A DNA stretch of 64,000 nt from positions 106,673,737 through 106,737,736 of the forward strand of contig OX638132.1 in assembly GCA_951804985.1 (NCBI GenBank), given 5' to 3'. This document shows, piece after piece, positions 56,936 through 64,000 of the stretch. Position 1 is the first letter of the stretch; the number at the start of each line of letters is the position of its first letter. The stretch is from Dryomyza anilis (taxonomy: Eukaryota > Arthropoda > Insecta > Diptera > Dryomyzidae). A model generated the notes under the pieces. That model was not told where the DNA came from. It made no database searches and worked only from the letters and a program-made list of their open reading frames with translations. The position numbers and the translations under genes were made by a program.

Positions 56936-58839
56936 AAATCAATTTCCATGCGTTAAACTCGAGAATGGCTCTACCGATTTGAAAGATTCTTATTTGTTTT
57001 GTTTGTCTCAACACTGGGGTAGTTTAGAAAATTCGGAAAATCCGCAAAGGTTAATTTGCGTTTTGTATGGGACTGTATTTAACACCACAAATAAAAAGTA
57101 TTTAGTTTAAAGTAATTAGTTTAACTAATTGAATAACCTAGTGTACATAAATAAATTAAGTTTTATTTAAATATGTTTATACTAAAAGTCTGTCTGATAA
57201 GCGTATGACTTAAATAATTTTCTTCAAGGTATAATCTTTGAATATAAATTATGTGATGTATTGGGACACATTGTAAATTTAAAACTGTATATGTAGATAT
57301 ATTAAACTCTGAATGTAATTGCTTTTTATAACACTAGACAACAAAAACAGATCTTTTAAATTACCCACGATCTTGGTGTTATTTTCCATCACGGCCTCAT
57401 ACTCAGTTTGAGTTATTACGTATCGCAATTCTCGTGTTTTTACATATTTCGGACTTTAACTTTTTACAAATATAAGTCTTCGATTTAATTAATTCAGTAA
57501 ATATTTTGAAATAAATCACATGAAATTCGGATTAATCAGGTCGATGCTATGACCAGTCCAACACAAAAAATATTAATTTATTATTTATTGCAATCATTCT
57601 GATTAAATGAAAGTGATATTGTTTATAAAGAACGGCTATCTGACTGTTAAAGCTAATATATTTTAGTCGCCGAACTTAAAAAGATCGTGGGACAACTATA
57701 TCCAGCAGACACTTCCTAAAATTAAGTTATGAAGATGATTTCAAGTATTTTTGTCGCTTAGTTTACTTAGTTCACTTAGTTTAATAAAAAAACATGTATG
57801 GCCACCACAGTACTAATCTCGAAATGTTGAAATGTTTTTTTTTTCTACTAAATTTGATAATAATTGCTGTGATTATAAATTTTATCATTAATTTTTCAAT
57901 CGTAATTAACTTTTAATAGTTATTAATTTTCAATCAAATATTTTAAATTCAAATAAATGTATTTAAAATAAATAATTTGAGAATACAAATGTATTCTAAA
58001 AAAAAATTAAATGTTTTCTATGCATCATATTTATTCGTTCTTCAAAACTTTTGAATATACAATTGAGTTTTTATTCTGAATAAATAAATTCAAAAATTAC
58101 TAATTATTTTGAATGAAGAATTATTTATTCGATGGTATTAATTTTTATTTGAAATAAAATTGATCTACACTGGTCCATATATGCAAACATAATTTTGCAG
58201 GCATTAACATCTATGTTTGGTATTTTATGTAAACATAATATATAATTGCCTGATAAATCATTTGTAAACAGGGTTGTTTTGAGACTTGAAAAGTGTTGTA
58301 ATGAGCTCTGATTTACATTATGATATCACGGAAACATGTTGATGTTGCCCCTTAAAATTGTATATGTTCTAATAAAAACATAATAATTACTACATCCAAA
58401 CAAAATAAATATTTGAACCGAAACATAAATATGTTTAAAATATAACATGATTTGGAACGACCTGAATATAAATATATTTCCAGAGAAACATATCAGTTGT
58501 TTTAGTTTAAAAAGTGGTATGTGTAAAAAGTGGTAAAAACATATCTAAATATTTTTGGAAAGGAAACCTGAAAATAAAATAAAATATTGTTTTTTTATTT
58601 ATTTTTATTAAAAATTATTAAACATGCACATAGGGAATTAATAATATTTGAATTCATATACAAATTTTTAAATGCATAAATAAATAATTGATAAAAGTAA
58701 TAATAGCGTTGGCAAGGAATTTGCGGAGCCTGTTGTAAGAAACCACACCAAATTATGTTTGAATTATGCTTTTAATGAAAGATCGATGTCGGCATTTCAC
58801 AATATTTTTAGAAAAACATTCAGGAACAATTAAATTATA
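56936..58839. other. AT-rich intergenic DNA, no gene
   Basis: Only short low-complexity ORFs. I see no repeat with defined ends. Confidence 0.3.
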
Positions 58840-59115
58840 TACTGTACTATTAAATGATATTATTTGTTACTATATGTACTTTTTGTATATTTTTTTAAAT
58901 TTACAAATGACATGGTATTACCGATACGAATACGTTTTCTCAACATCGTATACAAGAAGAAACATCAGTATGTTTAAAAGGACCAGGACCAATACATACT
59001 TCAAATGATGACAAAAGAAACGTAGATAGACAATTCTGCAAGTGTCAACTTCGTATACAAGAAGAATGTTGGAAGAATACATTTATTTAAATCCAATTTC
59101 TTTTTAGTTTGTTTT
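58840..59115. repeat. Dispersed repeat, second copy of 8620-9110
   Basis: It shares TACCGATACGAATACGTTTT, CATCAGTATGTTTAAAAG, CCAATACATACTTCA and GAAGAATGTTGGAAGAATAC with the left copy. Internal parts are missing here. Confidence 0.65.
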
Positions 59116-60766
59116 TGAACATCAATGTTCATTTAATTAAAAAAATAAACATGTGTTGTCAATTAGATAAGTACAACTTTATTTGATAACATGTAGGTAC
59201 AGTAAATAATTTAATTATGAGTATTAAAATCAGAGACCATAAATAACTATTCACATTTATTTCCATTTGTGATACAAAATGGATAAATATAAAGGGAGAG
59301 ATACTTTTTATTTACAAAAAATAAAGGTCTTTGTTTGAGAGTTATACTTTTATTTTTTTTTTCGAAAATGTTCGAACATGTTGTTTTGACGAATACATTT
59401 TTTTATAAATGTAATTTTAGAAATTTCTGTTTTAAAAATTTCTGTTGTTTTGACGAATACATTTTTTTATAAATGTAATTTTAGAAATTTCTTGAAAATT
59501 GCTGTTTTTGTCGACGAAACCTTTTTAACATTTTTTTTTTCGATTAGAAAATGTTTAATTTTTGCTTTTAGGGTCTTATTTACATATATGCCCAACCTTT
59601 TAATTAAAAGTTACCATCAGTATGTGCTCCAGAAATATTGGGAGTCAGTTGAATAGAGAATTGAACATCAACGCTTCTCAGCTTCTCAAAAATGACTAAT
59701 GAGAGATATTTTGTTAACCTTTATATCTTAAAGGTTTCTCTCAGACCATAACCTTTTTTGTTTTGTTTTCTTTAATTTTATTTCATAAATGTTATTTAGT
59801 GAGAGTTATTCAGGAACATCCGAAAAGGTTAACCTTTATCTCTGGAGTGGAATCGCGTAAGTCGATACTCGACAATCGTTTCAACGAGAGCTGTAAACGA
59901 TATCGTCTGCTCGATCGCAGATTCTTTACTAAACTTTCCGCTAAACATTTTTTTTATTTAAAACGTATGTATTGAACTCTAAAATAATTTTGTAATACAT
60001 TTTTGTTTGTTATCAACATGCTATTTATTAAAAATGTTTGTCAACTAACGCAAAAAATAAATTCTATGAACACGATACCTCAAGTGATGTCGAGCAGCTA
60101 CTATCGTCAGTTCGATAGAGTATAGAGATACGTGATAGAAAAACTATCGTTTTTGATCAATATCGAGTTACGCGATTCCACTCCTGAACTCTGATTAAAA
60201 TAAATAAACGTAGAACTCTGATTAAAATAAATAAACGTAGATATAACTAATTGAATACCTTTTTGAGTTAGAAAATTTATTTTTTGGATGATTGCATGTG
60301 AGGTAGGTTCATCGGTTTTTCATGATTTTTTTTTTTTTAAGTAAACATTTTTTTTTCATAAATCTTTGAAATTGGAAATTGAAAATCTTAAATTGTCGAA
60401 TGTTTTAGTTAAAATTACTAAAAACAAAAAATTGATTATGTTTACTCGGAAATAGTTCAAAATCTAATTTTTGTTTATTATTTTCATGTTTATTTGTCTT
60501 CAATGTAAGGCTATATTATTATTTTATTATATATACATAGATATATTTTTTAATAAATTTGTATATTAAAGTTAATGTTTGGATTGTACCCTATTGATAG
60601 AGCAGTGCAGCCAATAAAAGTTTTTACAAAAAAAGTTAATAGATAATTTTCTACAGGGTTTTTAAAAAAGTTGGCCTTTATTTTAGAACTAATTGCCATC
60701 CAAAACTTAAACTACATATGAATTCGCCTAACATAAAAATATAAGTACATTGAATCTGAAAATCTA
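59116..60766. other. AT-rich region downstream of the right-hand Orct-like gene
   Basis: A 64-bp direct repeat (TTTTGACGAATACATTTTTT near 59384 and 59448) and a CGATA-word cluster at about 60075-60180 are present. Short ORFs at 59450 and 59763 show no domain. Confidence 0.35.
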
Positions 60767-60772
60767 TTTATT
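60767..60772 (-). promoter_or_regulatory. Possible poly(A) signal
   Basis: TTTATT on the plus strand is AATAAA on the minus strand, 13 bp beyond the stop codon of the Orct-like gene. It is close to the stop, so a more distal signal is also possible. Confidence 0.4.
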
Positions 60773-60785
60773 ATAATTGCATTTC

Positions 60786-62480
60786 TCAGCTTTCTTTATG
60801 CGCTTGCGACGGGTTTCCATTAAGAGGCACAGTCTCCATTTCATCGACTTGTCGTAGCGCTGTAACTTTTTCCAGCATGTTCCCATTTCTGCACTTCTTT
60901 CCAAATTCTTCTCCATCGGCGATTGTCTCCAGTGTCGGCTTATTGTGTGTCTCTGGCAGAAGCAAGGACAGCAGACCACCAATAAAGGCCATTCCGCCAA
61001 ACAGAATTAGTGGCAGTGGACGCCAGATGTCGGCGAGCATGTTAATGAATGGCGCTATTATGCCGCCGATACGCGCCACCATCGACGAAGCTCCCAGTCC
61101 AACATTGCGCACCACCGTCGGAAACTGTTCGGCAGAGAAAATATACACAGTGCCATACGAAGCGGTAATGGCCAATTTCCCCAGCATTGCCAGTGTTATG
61201 ATGAGCCAATTCATATCGCTGGGTACCGCCACGGTCAGCAGCAATGCAGTGCCAGCCACCAACATACAGCCGCACAGTATCGTGCAACGACCCCAACGGT
61301 TTAGTGTGAACAGCAAGAACAGGTAGGCAGGTATCTCAACTGCACCCGATATAACAAAGTTTAGCAGGACATTGTCGCCCAGGTTGTTGGTGTTCCACGA
61401 GAGCCCATAGTAGGTTCCGCTGTTGACAAACCAATCAAAGAAGATCAGCAGGGTCTTACGGCGCAAGTTCGGATATCTGAGTAGATCAAAAACAGAGGCC
61501 GTAGCTGCGGGCTGCTTCTCCCCTTCGCTTTTTTCAGAACTATCATCGAGGAGACCGTGTAATACATCCATTGGAATTGTGACCCTATTAAAACGTGCTG
61601 CTTTCTGTATGTTCGCAATCGCGGCTTCCTTGCGATTCTTCGAGAGTAGCCAGCGTGCCGATTCCGGTATGATCCAGTGGTAGCTCATAAAAAGCAAACC
61701 GGGCAGCGTCAGAGCGATTTGTAACCAACGCCAATCGGTCACGAAATAGGCGAACACTGCGGTCAACATGAAGCCAACCGAGAAGAACATCATCACAAAA
61801 ATGCCAGCAAAGAGGCGCTTCGATGGTCCAACCATTTCCATTGCAATCACATAGGCCACTAGAAATACGCCCGACGTCGTTGCACCCACCACCAAACGCG
61901 ATGCCGTGTATGTGATGTATTCAGGGGCAACGGCCGCTAAAACTCCAAAGACAACCTGTATGACCAGCGATGCAAAGAAGATCGGCTTTCGGCCATACTT
62001 GTCCGACAATTGACCGAAAATAATGCTGCCCAACAATACGCCCAACATAAACATTGCATCGCTGGTGGCTCTCAGAAAGTTACGACTGCAGACCATGTCC
62101 CACTCCGTGACGGCGCTATTCTGGTATTTGGATTTGTCGTAAACAAAACGGTCGCAGTAAACGGTGCCATTGGACGTGATAGGTTCACTGCTGTGCAGAT
62201 AGTTCGGAGTGTAAGTGACATTGAAATATTCGCAGGTTCGCCACTTATCTGATATAGAATCTCGCGGATAGGCTATGTTCCACAAGTGGCTGGGTAACTC
62301 ATACTTTGCGGTTTCATTCTCGAATGGAAGTAAACAGCGGAAATCCGGTTTGGCCAACAGAAATACCCCGGCTAGCTTGTGGAAGGCGCAAGAAATCGAG
62401 GTCAGACAAATGAGGAAGTATATGATTTTTTGATATCGTCCGAAGTCACCGAGATGTGTGATGACATCGTCGTAACCCAT
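60786..62480 (-). CDS. Orct: Organic cation transporter, Orct-like (MFS, SLC22)
   Basis: Single-exon ORF of 564 residues from the ATG at 62480 (MGYDDVITHLGDFGRYQK), the expected family start. TM1 at about residues 18-40, GVFLLAKPDFRC, then an extracellular loop with glycosylation sites NET, NVT and NGT and Cys pairs, SAVTEWDMVCSR, TM2, MFS signature GQLSDKYGRKP at 156-166, PESARWLLSKNRKEAA after TM6, an acidic-polar cytosolic loop with SEKSEGEK, and FSAEQFPTVVRNVGLG followed by VARIGGI. The C-terminus after LPETHNKPTLETIADGE is polar. It is a plasma-membrane transporter of organic cations by family. It is very similar to the gene at 37412-39088, so the two are recent paralogues; which one equals Drosophila Orct and which Orct2 cannot be settled here. 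Confidence 0.96.
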   Translation of the reverse strand: MGYDDVITHLGDFGRYQKIIYFLICLTSISCAFHKLAGVFLLAKPDFRCLLPFENETAKYELPSHLWNIAYPRDSISDKWRTCEYFNVTYTPNYLHSSEPITSNGTVYCDRFVYDKSKYQNSAVTEWDMVCSRNFLRATSDAMFMLGVLLGSIIFGQLSDKYGRKPIFFASLVIQVVFGVLAAVAPEYITYTASRLVVGATTSGVFLVAYVIAMEMVGPSKRLFAGIFVMMFFSVGFMLTAVFAYFVTDWRWLQIALTLPGLLFMSYHWIIPESARWLLSKNRKEAAIANIQKAARFNRVTIPMDVLHGLLDDSSEKSEGEKQPAATASVFDLLRYPNLRRKTLLIFFDWFVNSGTYYGLSWNTNNLGDNVLLNFVISGAVEIPAYLFLLFTLNRWGRCTILCGCMLVAGTALLLTVAVPSDMNWLIITLAMLGKLAITASYGTVYIFSAEQFPTVVRNVGLGASSMVARIGGIIAPFINMLADIWRPLPLILFGGMAFIGGLLSLLLPETHNKPTLETIADGEEFGKKCRNGNMLEKVTALRQVDEMETVPLNGNPSQAHKES

Positions 62481-63112
62481 GCTGCTTACGGCAGCAATTG
62501 CTACAATTTACTGAGTGAAATGTGATTCGACTGGGTCAGAGAGAAGAGCTGAATGGTCCGTAGCATAAAACTCTTGCTCTTCCACAATTCTTCCAACCAA
62601 TGATTAGTTCAGTTTAATGTTATTGTAAATAGTATATGACGTGTTCATTAGAGCCTCAAAAAAAACAATCTTCAATTAGCGTGTGCAGTGTTTTTTTATA
62701 TATATATTTTTCTAAGAAAATGTCGGACTGTTTCGTGTATGTTTTTTATGCGCAAAGTTATGTTATAATAACTACGGCTGTCACAATTATTTTTTAACTT
62801 CGTGCACAATATTTTACTAATATGGAAGAAGAATTTAATTCGGAACTTTTTTTTTACTCAGTAAGTTTTTTTTTTTAATTTGCACGCACATTCTCGACAT
62901 CATAACAGCCAAGCGTTCACCGCCTCGCATAGAACACAACTGTTTAGTTTTCACTGATAAATATTGTATCGCGCAGATACATTCACTCAAACTCTTATAC
63001 TATTTACACCGGAGAAACGTTTCTTAGGTACTTAGTATTTTGTGTCGGTATATACAAAAACGACGATGACTGCAAACAACCAACAGCAACTTTGAGTACA
63101 GAGAGCAACTAA
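62481..63112. other. Upstream region of the right-hand Orct-like gene
   Basis: This should hold the leader and promoter of the minus-strand gene. No clear TATA box or initiator is visible to me in that orientation, and no other gene. Confidence 0.35.
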
Positions 63113-63928
63113 TGTTAGATAGTAACGTCCTCTCTCGTACTCGTTACTCGCGCACGTGATTTTTCTAATTGATATAAAATAGCAGCCACCCTAGTCATCT
63201 TAGATAGAACGCCGCATAACTTAAGGGTAGTTTTCAGTTTTGTTTTAGATCGGATCAGGCATCTGTAAAACCCTGACGCTACCAGTAACAGTCAGGTCCG
63301 TGAGCACGGGGGGTTTTGGGAGTTGAAACACCCTCTCCCCCCCAGGAGCATCAAAAAAATATGTTATTAAATTAAATCCTATAAATGTATATGACTGTAA
63401 ATTATAATTTTATAATATCACACCCTCAGATCAAAAGTGGTTTAATAAACAATATGTCAGAATAAAAAAAAATGATCGAATTGTTTAGAGTAAAAACGAA
63501 ACAATATTTCCTAAAAGTAAAAATGATAAAAGAAGATCAGATCAAAAAAAGTGGTAAAGTTTCATCCCTTTTGTGAGCTGACTTTACTCATTTTTATTCT
63601 AATAAAATTTTGTTGATATTAAAACGTATTGAGGAAATTAAAAAATGCTATACTAATAAAAGGTTATATATATTGTTCATTGCAAAAATTTTTGTTTGTC
63701 GCAAAAAAAAATTGTGTTGAAAATTTAGTTTTGAACAATATTTACGTTATTTTTGTAGATGAAACATATTTTTCGAACTAGAAATTATTCGAATTTACTT
63801 ACAATCAACAATAATAAATGAGACGCAAGACAATTCAGCGCACTAAGCAATGTGTTAGAAAGATTTTGTACACAATCCAGAGATACGAACATGTAGAACA
63901 GTTTTCCGAAGACTGAATTTTCGTTACA
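63113..63928 (+). mobile_element. Probable LTR of a retrotransposon, left boundary uncertain
   Basis: The stretch ends TTTTCGTTACA directly before a primer binding site. Within it are a TATA box (TATAAAA, 63173-63179), a TCAGTT initiator-like word at 63235, a stable hairpin CCTGAC/GTCAGG near 63273-63297, and AATAAA at about 63447. A TGTTAGATAG at 63113 would give matching TG...CA ends, but TGTAAAAC at 63264 is an alternative start. The internal region lies beyond the window. Confidence 0.5.
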
Positions 63929-63929
63929 T

Positions 63930-63947
63930 TGGTGTCAGAAGTGGGAT
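63930..63947 (+). promoter_or_regulatory. Primer binding site complementary to tRNA-Leu 3' end
   Basis: TGGTGTCAGAAGTGGGAT is the complement of a eukaryotic tRNA-Leu 3' end including CCA, one base after a CA-terminated LTR end, as expected for plus-strand retrotransposon RNA. Confidence 0.7.
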
Positions 63948-64000
63948 TGTGATACAAAATGATAAAATACTTAATGCTTATAAATTATAAATTATAAATT

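Noticed and set aside
63173..63179. TATA box of a host gene promoter on the plus strand
   Set aside because: No plus-strand host gene follows, and the LTR-plus-primer-site interpretation explains it better, though the LTR boundary is unproven.

Overview
This window is AT-rich nuclear DNA of an animal, most likely a higher fly (Brachycera; an acalyptrate such as a fruit fly is my best guess). The reasons are intronless Orct-type organic cation transporter genes close to the Drosophila Orct family, a small-intron flavin amine oxidase gene, and many copies of a dispersed repeat with the dipteran mini-me/DINE-1 architecture: (TA)n, a short conserved core with TTGATCAGCAT, then (GTCY)n. Nothing bacterial is present: no operons, ribosome binding sites or CRISPR.

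Genes. Four genes encode membrane transporters of the SLC22/organic cation transporter group, all on the minus strand: a partial gene running off the left edge (exon 1-336, probable first exon 4814-4923), an Orct-like gene (37412-39088), a more divergent Orct-like gene (52743-54365) and a second close Orct-like gene (60786-62480). The last three form a loose minus-strand cluster and look like tandem gene duplicates. The only other convincing gene is a three-exon flavin-containing amine oxidase (11749-13324, minus strand), whose splice sites and phases can be read directly. A GC-richer, stop-broken stretch at 15.1-15.7 kb may be a decayed coding sequence.

Mobile DNA makes up most of the rest. 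The best-defined element is a 3.3-kb hAT transposon (25370-28670) with a perfect 8-bp target duplication, arms of about 940 bp in inverted orientation carrying 108-bp tandem repeats, and a frameshifted transposase. Others are a PIF/Harbinger-type MITE with TTA duplications, an 884-bp hAT-type MITE inserted in a tRNA-derived SINE, several TIR MITEs, a foldback element, about eleven mini-me/DINE-1-like copies in two subfamilies, and a probable LTR with a tRNA-Leu-type primer binding site at the right edge. A canonical hammerhead ribozyme core lies on the minus strand at 6580-6648, probably a relic of a Penelope-like or retrozyme-like element.

Architecture. The window contains several tandem segmental duplications: 17.3-22.7 kb (2.9-kb unit), 31.6-37.5 kb (unit carrying the 3' end of an Orct-like gene), 44.0-44.8 kb (413 bp), 46.5-50.5 kb (1.7-kb unit) and 54.3-56.0 kb (432-bp unit carrying the start and upstream region of an Orct-like gene). 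Three of these received a mini-me-like insertion in one copy only, so the other copy preserves the empty site. That lets the insertion point be read to the base and gives the order of events.
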